The position numbers and the translations under genes were made by a program. From NCBI GenBank assembly GCA_003695725.1, contig RFHX01000105.1, positions 1-7,079 of the forward strand: a stretch of 7,079 bases of DNA, read 5' to 3'. Numbering within the stretch: the first letter of the stretch is position 1; every line of letters starts with the position of its first letter. The notes under the pieces are model-generated. The model saw only the letters and a program-made list of their open reading frames with translations. It had not been told where the DNA came from and did not search any database. This document shows, in pieces, positions 1 to 6,054 of this stretch. This stretch comes from Candidatus Schekmanbacteria bacterium. Its GTDB lineage: Bacteria > Schekmanbacteria > GWA2-38-11 > J061.

Positions 1-170
1 CCTTCTGTTCTATAAATTCTAATTTGTTCTATTTGGTAATGTTTTTTGGATATTCAATTTAAACATTAGAAGGCAAAAAATGAATAAATGAATATCACAA
101 TAAAAGATATAACAAATAGAAGCGACTAACCGCTATCAACACAGTATATCGCTAAAGATTTTGATTGGTC
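1..170. other. AT-rich non-coding stretch downstream of the redox operon
   Basis: No credible coding sequence is seen on either strand. Short complementary arms occur (AGCG 121-124 with CGCT 131-134; AGCGA 121-125 with TCGCT 149-153), but no convincing U-run follows on the minus strand. The operon terminator is therefore unproven here or lies beyond the left edge. Confidence 0.5.
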
Positions 171-1697
171 TTATTTCTTTCCGCGGGTAGGGACAAGCCT
201 TGTTGGATTGGAAACATGTTTCGGGTCGAAGGACTTGCCGATCTTCTCCATAAGTAAATGGTAATTGCCCGTCGCCTTTCCTATCTGCTCGTGGTGTTGT
301 GACCATTGCGCACCGGGATAGGCACCCATCTTTATATCATGGTCTATTGAAGCAACCTCATATTCCAAAAACTTATCAACCATACTCTTGTCAAAATAAG
401 AGAAGAATTCTCCGTAACCGATATGCCCCATATCATAACTCTGCATCCAACCGCTTTCTTCACTATCGTCGAAGAAAGGCGGGATAAAATTAGCTTTGAG
501 GTCTGCTGTCTCTGATAGGGCGCGCCTTGCATGGTCAAGTGAATCGAAAGCAAACTTCGTAACAGCAAAAAAGCCGGCTGGCACTGTCACATTACTTGAA
601 ATTCCGAGCTTGAAAACCTGCCCACTCGAATATGGTGATGCTTCTTCTATCTCACCGCCGATTTCAGAAACAATATCTCGCAGGACTTTTTCCTCATACT
701 CAAGCTGTTCCTCTGATGCAAAACCAACCAACATAACTCGAACCATACTTGGAGTAGCTTTCCCAAATTTATGCTTATCTGCATTCCACTTTGCAGCAAA
801 ATCGTCTCGCGACTTTGCCCGCGCAATATATCTCCAAATAAAGGGCACGCGAACGCTTACAGCAGCTATCTCAGAATGTCCTATTTCATACATCGCATCG
901 ATGGCTTTTTCCGTTGTTGGGAAAAAGATTGTAAACCATTTGAAACGGTCTTCAGGAAGCTTAAAAGCTGTATTTGGAGATACACCAACGCTTTTGGGCA
1001 CTCCCTTGAAAGGCATAGGAAAAAGTTTTACAGCCATTTTCGTTACTATTCCCAAGCCGCCGAAATTACCAAACCAACCTCTCATAATACCGCGTAAATC
1101 AGGTCCGGGACCTTCTCCCCAAAAATAATCATCTCCGTTAGTGGCTGACCCTGTTCTAATCAATTCCCCGTCAGGCAATATCCATTCAGCGGCAAGCACT
1201 CTTCTATTTGCATATCCAACACGATGTACTAGCTGTCCCATCCCTTGATTGAGATGATTAGCGATAACAGAAACCTGTGCACCGCAGGAAGGGGCGCTTG
1301 TATAAAGCCCCAATTTCATTGCTTCTGTTTGAAGCTCTGTATAGGTAACATAGGGCTCTACTATGGCATACATATTTTCTTCATCTATCTCGAGCTTATC
1401 CATCCGCTTCATATCAATCATTATCGTATTGGGCTTAATTGGAACACACAAAGCGATATAGAAAGTGCCAAGAGGAATATAGGGAAGCTTGTAACGATTT
1501 GCAATTTTGACTATTGCCTGCACCTCTTCTGTGCTTGATGGCAGGACAACACAACCGGGTATTTTCCTATTTCTATCCCACGAAAACTTGCCATAACCGC
1601 CGCGGGAATATGCTTCACATTTAGTTTTGGAATCCGTAAAATTTTCTTCACCAACTACTGCAATGAGTTCCTTCTTGGCTTCAATCGGTAATGCCAT
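171..1697 (-). CDS. FAD-linked oxidase / dehydrogenase subunit (GlcD/VAO superfamily), 508 aa
   Basis: Probable flavoprotein that oxidises an organic hydroxy acid or alcohol and hands electrons to the Fe-S protein encoded just upstream; the substrate is unknown. The N-terminal half (about residues 45-227) is a PCMH-type FAD-binding domain. It shows the PSSTEEVQAIVKIANRYKLP segment (53-72), IDMKRMDKL (94-102), VEPYVTYTEL (113-122), a WILPDGELIRTGSA segment (172-185) and a GPGPDLRG...GNFGGLGIVTKMAVKLFP segment (197-227). The C-terminal half fits the FAD-oxidase C-terminal domain and ends in FDPKHVSNPTRLVP (490-503), a variant of the usual DP...NPG ending. The first flavin loop, normally glycine-rich, reads PLGTFYIALCVP (75-86), which is atypical. 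No signal peptide or membrane segment is seen, so it is probably cytoplasmic. The ATG is set by a GGAG site 9 bases upstream and an in-frame TAA directly before it. It is the last gene of a three-gene operon, 17 bases after its neighbour. The superfamily is secure; the reaction is not. Confidence 0.9.
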   Translation of the reverse strand: MALPIEAKKELIAVVGEENFTDSKTKCEAYSRGGYGKFSWDRNRKIPGCVVLPSSTEEVQAIVKIANRYKLPYIPLGTFYIALCVPIKPNTIMIDMKRMDKLEIDEENMYAIVEPYVTYTELQTEAMKLGLYTSAPSCGAQVSVIANHLNQGMGQLVHRVGYANRRVLAAEWILPDGELIRTGSATNGDDYFWGEGPGPDLRGIMRGWFGNFGGLGIVTKMAVKLFPMPFKGVPKSVGVSPNTAFKLPEDRFKWFTIFFPTTEKAIDAMYEIGHSEIAAVSVRVPFIWRYIARAKSRDDFAAKWNADKHKFGKATPSMVRVMLVGFASEEQLEYEEKVLRDIVSEIGGEIEEASPYSSGQVFKLGISSNVTVPAGFFAVTKFAFDSLDHARRALSETADLKANFIPPFFDDSEESGWMQSYDMGHIGYGEFFSYFDKSMVDKFLEYEVASIDHDIKMGAYPGAQWSQHHEQIGKATGNYHLLMEKIGKSFDPKHVSNPTRLVPTRGKK

Positions 1698-1714
1698 TTA
1701 TCTCTACTCCATAT

Positions 1715-2968
1715 TTAAATAACTTTTGCAACCAACTCAGTAAAATCCATTATTTCGAGATTCTCATTTTCATTAGCTTCAGAAAAATTCCATTTACAAA
1801 ATGGACAGGAAGAAACAAGGATTTCTGCATCTGTCTGTCCTGCCTCTTCAAGGCGCTCTTTTGCACTCCAAAGAGAAAAATCATTATAAATCCATTTCAC
1901 CATTCCACCTGCACCGCAGCACCAAGTGTTTTCTTTCATACGCTCCATCTCTCGAAGCTCAATTCCAGAAATTTTACCGAATACATTACGCGGCGCATCA
2001 TAGACACCGTTGGTGCCTCTTCTCCAAACTTTTGGAGGATCAGTTCTTCCAAACTCAATCCGTTTGCCATCCCAATGGACATAGGGCTCCGACAATCTGC
2101 CAAGCCGACAAGAATCGTGATATGTGATTTTTTTCTCTAAACTTCCACTAATTTTAAGGCGTCCCTCTTCCAAGAGCTTTTCAGTATATTCGCTTATGTG
2201 CAGTATCTCATAATCGGTACCGCTCTTTTCTGCAAGCCGCGGATAATCTACTTTCCACATATGATAACATTCTGCACAAGATGTAACTATCGTATTGCAT
2301 CCGCTCTCGGACAATAATTGGAGATTCTTCTCTCTTATCTCGTCAGCTTCCTTTTTGTATCCAAGACGAATAAGTGGATTTCCACAGCACTGCTCCTGAG
2401 GGAAAAGTTTGTAAGAAACGCTTGCACTTTCCAATATTCTGACTGTCGACTGCGCAATTGAATTGTAACGATATGAAGCAGAACACCCTACAAAATAGAG
2501 AACTTCAGGAGGAGAATCTTCTCTCGATGCTTCTCCACTCCTATACCAATCAACCCTTTTTTGCGGAGAGGCGCCATATAAATTGCCTTTTGATACGACA
2601 TTTGCCAGAATCTTTTTTTGCACAGGAGCCACCTTACCGCCTTTCTCTATATAACGGCATCTAAATGCCTCAATTACTTCCAATCTTTCATTGTCTATAC
2701 ACCTCTTGCACATAACATCACAGGCACCACAAAGAGTACAATGATAAAGTATTTCATAAAGGTCTTTGTTGATGCCGATTTCCCCGTCAAGATACGCAAG
2801 AGCTATATCCATAATCCCTTGGCAGGAAAAGGAATCAAATTTAAATTTTGTGTTTATAGGACATATTTTATTGAATCGCTTGCTTTTGGAATACATCGGG
2901 TCAATCCATTTGCAGGATGAAGACCTAACGCACATTTCAACATCATATCTATATTTTTCTAGTTCCAT
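1715..2968 (-). CDS. (4Fe-4S)/CCG-domain iron-sulfur oxidoreductase subunit (GlcF/HdrD-like), 417 aa
   Basis: Electron-transfer subunit, probably taking electrons from the two flavoproteins encoded on either side. An N-terminal ferredoxin-like region has C77-x2-C80-x2-C83-x3-C87 as a clear [4Fe-4S] motif. The preceding cluster region has C13, C19 and C36-Pro, with C49 nearby. Position 16 is serine, where I would expect cysteine in a CxxCxxC motif. Two cysteine-rich CCG domains follow: C162, C194-C195-Gly and C231-x2-C234; then HDSC287, C350-C351-Gly-Ala-Gly-Gly and C388-x2-C391. In HdrB/HdrD-type proteins such CCG motifs bind iron-sulfur clusters. The stretch between the CCG halves (EPYVHWDGKR, WRRGTNGVYDAPRNVF) recalls Fe-S partners of FAD-linked dehydrogenases, from memory. 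There is no membrane anchor. The purine-rich ribosome site AGGAGAGAG overlaps the TAG stop of the upstream gene, indicating tight coupling. At 417 aa it is close to GlcF length (about 407). Confidence 0.92.
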   Translation of the reverse strand: MELEKYRYDVEMCVRSSSCKWIDPMYSKSKRFNKICPINTKFKFDSFSCQGIMDIALAYLDGEIGINKDLYEILYHCTLCGACDVMCKRCIDNERLEVIEAFRCRYIEKGGKVAPVQKKILANVVSKGNLYGASPQKRVDWYRSGEASREDSPPEVLYFVGCSASYRYNSIAQSTVRILESASVSYKLFPQEQCCGNPLIRLGYKKEADEIREKNLQLLSESGCNTIVTSCAECYHMWKVDYPRLAEKSGTDYEILHISEYTEKLLEEGRLKISGSLEKKITYHDSCRLGRLSEPYVHWDGKRIEFGRTDPPKVWRRGTNGVYDAPRNVFGKISGIELREMERMKENTWCCGAGGMVKWIYNDFSLWSAKERLEEAGQTDAEILVSSCPFCKWNFSEANENENLEIMDFTELVAKVI

Positions 2969-2981
2969 ATTGAAAAACTCT

Positions 2982-2986
2982 CTCCT
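2982..2986 (-). promoter_or_regulatory. Ribosome binding site overlapping the upstream stop codon
   Basis: On the minus strand the TAG stop of the 483-aa flavoprotein gene supplies the first bases of AGGAGAGAG, which precedes the ATG at 2968. The core AGGAG lies 13 bases from the ATG, and the purine run ends 9 bases from it. The arrangement suggests translational coupling between the first two operon genes. Confidence 0.65.
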
Positions 2987-4436
2987 AAAAGGATAACCTG
3001 CCCGGGTTCATTATTCCGGCAGGGTCAAATATATTTTTGATTTTCCTAACGGCTTCCCTATATCCGCCTGTTTTATCAAAAATTATTTTTCCAACATCTC
3101 CATAAGGTGTGCTGAAAAAAGCTCCTTCGCTATTCAATCCCATAACTGCTTGTCTATTGAAAGAAAGAATTTTATCAGAAATATCCTTCCCATTGTCTTC
3201 ATAATACAAATGATGTTCACAATGATAAGCCCTGCCATATTCAATTGGCTGAATATATAATCCACACTCTATATTTTTCATATTTGTCGTTGAAACTATC
3301 TGCTCATATTTGGAAAGGAGATGAGGAATTCTATTCGCTGTAGTCTTATAGGAAATTTGAAGGACTCGTCCTTTCAACATATTCTTCCAATAAACCTTCT
3401 CATCTGGCCAACATTTTTCAACATTTCCTTTTAGCCACTCGCTTTCCTGCTCAAAGGAAGATGAAATTTCATTATCTTTATCTTTCATAATCTCTTTTAG
3501 CGCTTTTTCTTCATAGGCAATTTTTTCTTCCGGCCTTCTCTTTGCGCCTCTTAACATAAGCATTGCAAGAAATTTAGGCAATTTTCGCTTCAGCGCTTCA
3601 CATTTTGAAATATCGCCCTGAGAGAGAATCAATGATGCATTGGTATTATCGAGAATAAAACATTCCTGACCTATCATCGAGCGTTGAATCTTTTGTATGT
3701 CACTTATTGCATCCTCAATTCCTTCATAACCAAAAAGGAATAGCTTTTTCAATGGAGAACGATGTTCAAGTTTTACTGCTGCCCATGTTACAACTCCTAA
3801 TGTTCCCTGCGCTCCGTGGAAAAGTCGGAAAAAATCCATTCCCGGTCCATAAGGGCAAACCAAATCAACAGCAGGATTGTCGCCTTTATAAGACATTGTG
3901 ATAGAGGCAGAACCGGTTCTCATAAGGTCGCCTGTCGGAAAAACGGCTTCAAGAGTAAGGATTGGGTCTGCATACTCAAACTTTGGAATCAGAGCAGGCA
4001 CTCTTTCCAACAAATCAGTAAGCGCTGATGTCCCTGAATGAGGGAAAAGAGGATTGAACATTCTCAATTTTTTTTTCTCAAGCTCCTCATCGATTTTTTT
4101 CCAGCTAACTCCTGGTTCAATAATTATTTTTCTGTTCCTCTCATCGATGAGAAGGATTTTATCCATTTCGGACATATCGAGGAGTATTCCACCCTGCGTG
4201 GGTAGCGATGCTCCATTAAAATGTATCTTTGAGCTTGAAGGGACAACAGGAATTTTCTTCTTGTTTGCTAATTTAAGAATGTTTTTAATCTCATCGGCAC
4301 TTTTTACTTTCACTGCGTAATTCGGCATTTTGCCTTTGAAAGGGCTCTCATCAGCGCAATACCTTAATAAACTATCAGTATCTTCTACTATATTTTCATT
4401 ACCAACTATTTTCTTTAACTCTTCTCTAACTGACAA
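2985..4436 (-). CDS. FAD-linked oxidase / dehydrogenase subunit (GlcD-like), 483 aa, TTG start
   Basis: First gene of the three-gene redox operon; a flavoprotein of the GlcD/lactate-dehydrogenase superfamily with unknown substrate. The PCMH-type FAD domain covers about residues 38-224: VKSADEIKNILKLANKKKIPV (44-64), GGILLDMSEMDKIL (82-95), IEPGVSW (106-112), FPTGDLMRTGSAS (166-178) and GPGMDFFRLFHGAQGTLGVVTWAAVKL (197-223). The C-terminal substrate/FAD-oxidase domain ends in the classic FDPAGIMNPGRL (470-481). The usual P-x-G-x-G-T loop is replaced by VVPSSSKIHFNGASLPTQGG (64-83). The start is TTG, not ATG: GGAGGA sits 6 bases upstream, an in-frame TAA directly precedes the TTG, and the next methionine (residue 37) would remove part of the domain. 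It shares the superfamily with the 508-aa gene, but the two are strongly diverged and so are probably non-redundant. No signal peptide is visible. Confidence 0.9.
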   Translation of the reverse strand: MSVREELKKIVGNENIVEDTDSLLRYCADESPFKGKMPNYAVKVKSADEIKNILKLANKKKIPVVPSSSKIHFNGASLPTQGGILLDMSEMDKILLIDERNRKIIIEPGVSWKKIDEELEKKKLRMFNPLFPHSGTSALTDLLERVPALIPKFEYADPILTLEAVFPTGDLMRTGSASITMSYKGDNPAVDLVCPYGPGMDFFRLFHGAQGTLGVVTWAAVKLEHRSPLKKLFLFGYEGIEDAISDIQKIQRSMIGQECFILDNTNASLILSQGDISKCEALKRKLPKFLAMLMLRGAKRRPEEKIAYEEKALKEIMKDKDNEISSSFEQESEWLKGNVEKCWPDEKVYWKNMLKGRVLQISYKTTANRIPHLLSKYEQIVSTTNMKNIECGLYIQPIEYGRAYHCEHHLYYEDNGKDISDKILSFNRQAVMGLNSEGAFFSTPYGDVGKIIFDKTGGYREAVRKIKNIFDPAGIMNPGRLSF

Positions 4437-4442
4437 TTAAAA

Positions 4443-4448
4443 TCCTCC
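4443..4448 (-). promoter_or_regulatory. Ribosome binding site that fixes a TTG start
   Basis: GGAGGA on the minus strand lies 6 bases before the TTG at 4436. An in-frame TAA immediately precedes the TTG, so no longer reading is possible, and the next ATG is 36 codons in. The strong site partly compensates for the weak start codon. Confidence 0.75.
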
Positions 4449-4484
4449 GATTCACTAAATGCTTTATACGTCAGGTTAAAAAAT

Positions 4485-4513
4485 CATCTATTTTTTTCTT
4501 CTGAAATTTTCAA
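4485..4513 (-). promoter_or_regulatory. Candidate sigma-70-type promoter of the redox operon
   Basis: Reading the minus strand, TTGAAA (4513-4508, five of six matches to TTGACA) is followed after exactly 17 bases by TAGATG (4490-4485, four of six matches to TATAAT). Transcription would begin near 4478, leaving a leader of about 40 bases before the TTG start. The region is AT-rich, so chance matches are likely. A second -10-like TATAAA lies nearer the gene but has no good -35 partner. Confidence 0.35.
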
Positions 4514-4523
4514 GAAGAAAAAA
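4492..4523. repeat. Long A/T-rich inverted repeat upstream of the redox operon
   Basis: The left arm TTTTTTCTTC-TGAAA (4492-4506) is complementary to the right arm TTTCA-A-GAAGAAAAAA (4508-4523), with one unpaired A at 4513 and a single central T. That is 15 paired positions. On the minus strand it is not followed by a U-run, so it is not a normal terminator for the 187-aa gene. It overlaps the candidate -35 and spacer of the redox operon, which would suit an operator; a cruciform or mRNA hairpin is the alternative. The rest of the 272-base gap (4437-4708) shows no gene, no clear terminator and only short AT-rich palindromes such as 4610-4623. Confidence 0.6.
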
Positions 4524-4708
4524 GTCTGTCCTATTAATCAAAAATTCAAGGAAGAGTAAAGGGAAAATTGAATTATTAATTTAGAAGTCCGAAGATAAAC
4601 AAATTTCATAAGAAAGTTTTCTTGAAGAGCTAAATCTCATCGCAAATTTATAACAATTACAAATCTGCTCTTGTAAGAAATCAAGACTAACCGCTTTTTC
4701 CTTTTTTA

Positions 4709-5272
4709 CTATACCTCAGAATAACACTCTGCTCTAATTACACATCTGTTGTCATTGGCAAGGCTCTTCTTCATCGACACCTTAACTCTGACGCCTGTTT
4801 TATCATATATTATGTCGCTCACTGTCCGACAAAAATTCCAGCAGGGCATTTTTTTAGCTTCTTCATCACCTGCTTTTTCCTTCAATTTATTGAATAATTC
4901 ACAATCTCTAACTTCATATTCAATGGCATTACTTGAAACTTCCTTGTAAATCCAATCATCATCAGGACGAAGTGCATAGAAGCTGATTTCGAGCAATCTT
5001 TGAGGAATACTTGGAAAAATATGCCCGGTTTTTTTTGCAACCTCATATACAACTTCAGCCATCCTATCCCTATGATTCTTTTCTTCATCACAAATTATTT
5101 CAGCAAGAGTTTTACCTTTGGTCGAAAAATATTTTTTTACATCCTCATCTTTATTAGATGAATCTTCCCCTTTAACCTTTTCCAAATAACCTGATAATAA
5201 TGAATCCACAGAAACCCTCTCTTCAATTGAATCCAAAAAATCCAGATCCAATCCATATTGATATTTAGCCAT
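4709..5272 (-). CDS. Conserved protein of unknown function with Cys4 signature (paralog A), 187 aa
   Basis: Function not recognised. It is a diverged paralog of the 188-aa protein encoded upstream: the two align without gaps at a constant offset of two residues, about one third identical by hand count. The best block runs from about residue 64 to 95 (RDR, YEVAKKTGH, FPSIPQRLLE). Four cysteines are conserved with identical spacing: C124, C144, C148 and C177, with the local pattern P-C-x2-F-C and a VKVSMKKSL segment before the last. This could bind a metal, Fe-S or heme-type cofactor, or form disulfides. The tail, with a late Cys after an Asp/Asn turn, faintly recalls the V4R and ATC-hydrolase-like folds, but this is only a resemblance. 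It looks soluble, charged and mostly helical, with no signal peptide. The ATG is set by AAGGAGGG 6 bases upstream. It has its own leader after a terminator, so it may be separately transcribed. Confidence 0.85.
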   Translation of the reverse strand: MAKYQYGLDLDFLDSIEERVSVDSLLSGYLEKVKGEDSSNKDEDVKKYFSTKGKTLAEIICDEEKNHRDRMAEVVYEVAKKTGHIFPSIPQRLLEISFYALRPDDDWIYKEVSSNAIEYEVRDCELFNKLKEKAGDEEAKKMPCWNFCRTVSDIIYDKTGVRVKVSMKKSLANDNRCVIRAECYSEV

Positions 5273-5278
5273 TGCAAT

Positions 5279-5286
5279 CCCTCCTT
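5279..5286 (-). promoter_or_regulatory. Strong ribosome binding site of the 187-aa gene
   Basis: AAGGAGGG on the minus strand lies 6 bases before the ATG at 5272, a near-consensus Shine-Dalgarno that supports this start. The leader upstream (to about 5368) holds a TTGACT (5323-5318), but the nearest good -10-like TATATT (5294-5289) is 23 bases away, too far, so I call no promoter. Confidence 0.75.
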
Positions 5287-5368
5287 AAAATATATGAGGA
5301 CTTTTTCCTAAATACTAAGTCAAGGATTTTCATTCATTCTTAACCACATTATCTGTTGGCTAATGCAC

Positions 5369-5404
5369 AAAAAAAATAAGGGTTTCCTCATAGCGAAGAA
5401 ACCC
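5369..5404 (-). terminator. Rho-independent terminator after the 188-aa gene
   Basis: On the minus strand a 7-bp stem GGGTTTC/GAAACCC (5404-5398 with 5386-5380) encloses an 11-base loop and is followed by TTA and then eight T (5376-5369). Stem, position about 50 bases after the TAA of the 188-aa gene, and U-run all fit an intrinsic terminator. It separates the GltD-like/188-aa unit from the 187-aa gene. Confidence 0.8.
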
Positions 5405-5433
5405 TCAATTATATTCATCCAATCATTTTATAC

Positions 5434-5444
5434 CCCCTGCGGGG
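5434..5444 (-). other. Small GC-rich hairpin between stop codon and terminator
   Basis: CCCC-TGC-GGGG forms a 4-bp all-GC stem with a three-base loop, a GC-rich island in AT-rich surroundings, 8 bases past the TAA of the 188-aa gene. There is no U-run directly after it, so it is not a terminator on its own; it may protect the 3' end of the mRNA or be a pause site. Confidence 0.35.
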
Positions 5445-5452
5445 AATATGAT

Positions 5453-6019
5453 TTATTCAAAATGGTAAAAACCATCAAACTGACAGTGTCCGTCAGTAGG
5501 AAGCGCAGCCTTCATTTTAACTCCTACATCCATATTCAACTCTTTGTAGAATGTTTCAGACAGCGCAATACAGTAATGTCTGCAGGGTAATGTATCTGCA
5601 ATCTCTTTTCCTACTGCTTCTACAAGCGCATCATAAACTGTGCACTTTTTGACTGAATAAGCAAGGCGCTTATAGGATATGCACACCCATCTCCATTTGT
5701 CTTCAAGACGAGTTGACAACAGCGCCATCTCAATCAATCTCTGTGGAATACTTGGAAAATGGTGTCCCGTTTTTTCAGCCACTTCATAAATTAACTCAGC
5801 TGTTCTATCGCGGACATCCTTTTCTGTTTGAAGAATATGTTTTGCAAGAGCAGATGCATATTCTTCAAAAATCTTTTTCCCTGCTTCATCTGCTTCTTCA
5901 GGGCTTTTCCCCTTTACTGCTTCAGCAAATTTTTTAACTACCTCTGATACGGGAAACGCCTGATTCACTGATTCAAAATAGTCTTCATCAATAAAATACT
6001 TCTTACTTGTTGCATTCAT
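5453..6019 (-). CDS. Conserved protein of unknown function with Cys4 signature (paralog B), 188 aa
   Basis: Function not recognised. It is a paralog of the 187-aa protein downstream. The conserved core is RDR-x-AEL-x-YEVAEKTGHHFPSIPQRL (about 70-95). Cysteines C126, C146, C150 and C179 match those of its partner exactly in spacing (19, 3 and 28 residues between them), with P-C-x2-Y-C and DGHCQF around the last two groups; an extra C113 is not shared. The ending, V-x-VKMKAALPTDGHCQF, resembles the closing part of V4R or ATC-hydrolase-like domains, where a late Cys follows a Gly-Asp turn; this is inference only. Soluble, helical and acidic in its first third, with no signal peptide. The ATG follows an AAAGGAGG site, but the core ends 15 bases upstream, longer than usual; no other start codon lies between, so the ATG stands. 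It follows the GltD-like gene by 35 bases and is closed by a terminator, so the two probably form a transcript. Confidence 0.87.
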   Translation of the reverse strand: MNATSKKYFIDEDYFESVNQAFPVSEVVKKFAEAVKGKSPEEADEAGKKIFEEYASALAKHILQTEKDVRDRTAELIYEVAEKTGHHFPSIPQRLIEMALLSTRLEDKWRWVCISYKRLAYSVKKCTVYDALVEAVGKEIADTLPCRHYCIALSETFYKELNMDVGVKMKAALPTDGHCQFDGFYHFE

Positions 6020-6034
6020 CGTTTTTCTCTTTCG

Positions 6035-6040
6035 CCTCCT
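6035..6040 (-). promoter_or_regulatory. Ribosome binding site with a long spacer
   Basis: AGGAGG on the minus strand lies 15 bases from the ATG at 6019, outside the usual 5-9 base range. The intervening bases are purine-rich and contain no alternative in-frame start. Translation may be less efficient than the consensus core would suggest. Confidence 0.6.
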
Positions 6041-6054
6041 TTCAAAAAATCAAG

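Noticed and set aside
121-153. Possible terminator hairpin after the 508-aa gene
   Set aside because: The arms are only 4-5 bp, alternatives compete, and no U-run follows on the minus strand.
496-1128. A 210-residue open frame on the plus strand inside the 508-aa flavoprotein gene
   Set aside because: It is antisense to a gene with clear domain motifs, has low-complexity Ser/Pro/Thr-rich composition, and shows no recognisable family; a shadow frame.
1691-2140. A 149-residue plus-strand frame antisense to the Fe-S protein gene
   Set aside because: It lies opposite the conserved CCG domain and has no motif of its own; a shadow frame.
124-4695. An 11-base match, GACTAACCGCT, at 124-134 and 4685-4695, both just after gene ends
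   Set aside because: Several 11-base matches are expected by chance in a window of this size, and the flanks do not match.
5289-5323. TTGACT and TATATT as a promoter for the 187-aa gene
   Set aside because: The spacing is 23 bases, beyond the range for a sigma-70 promoter.
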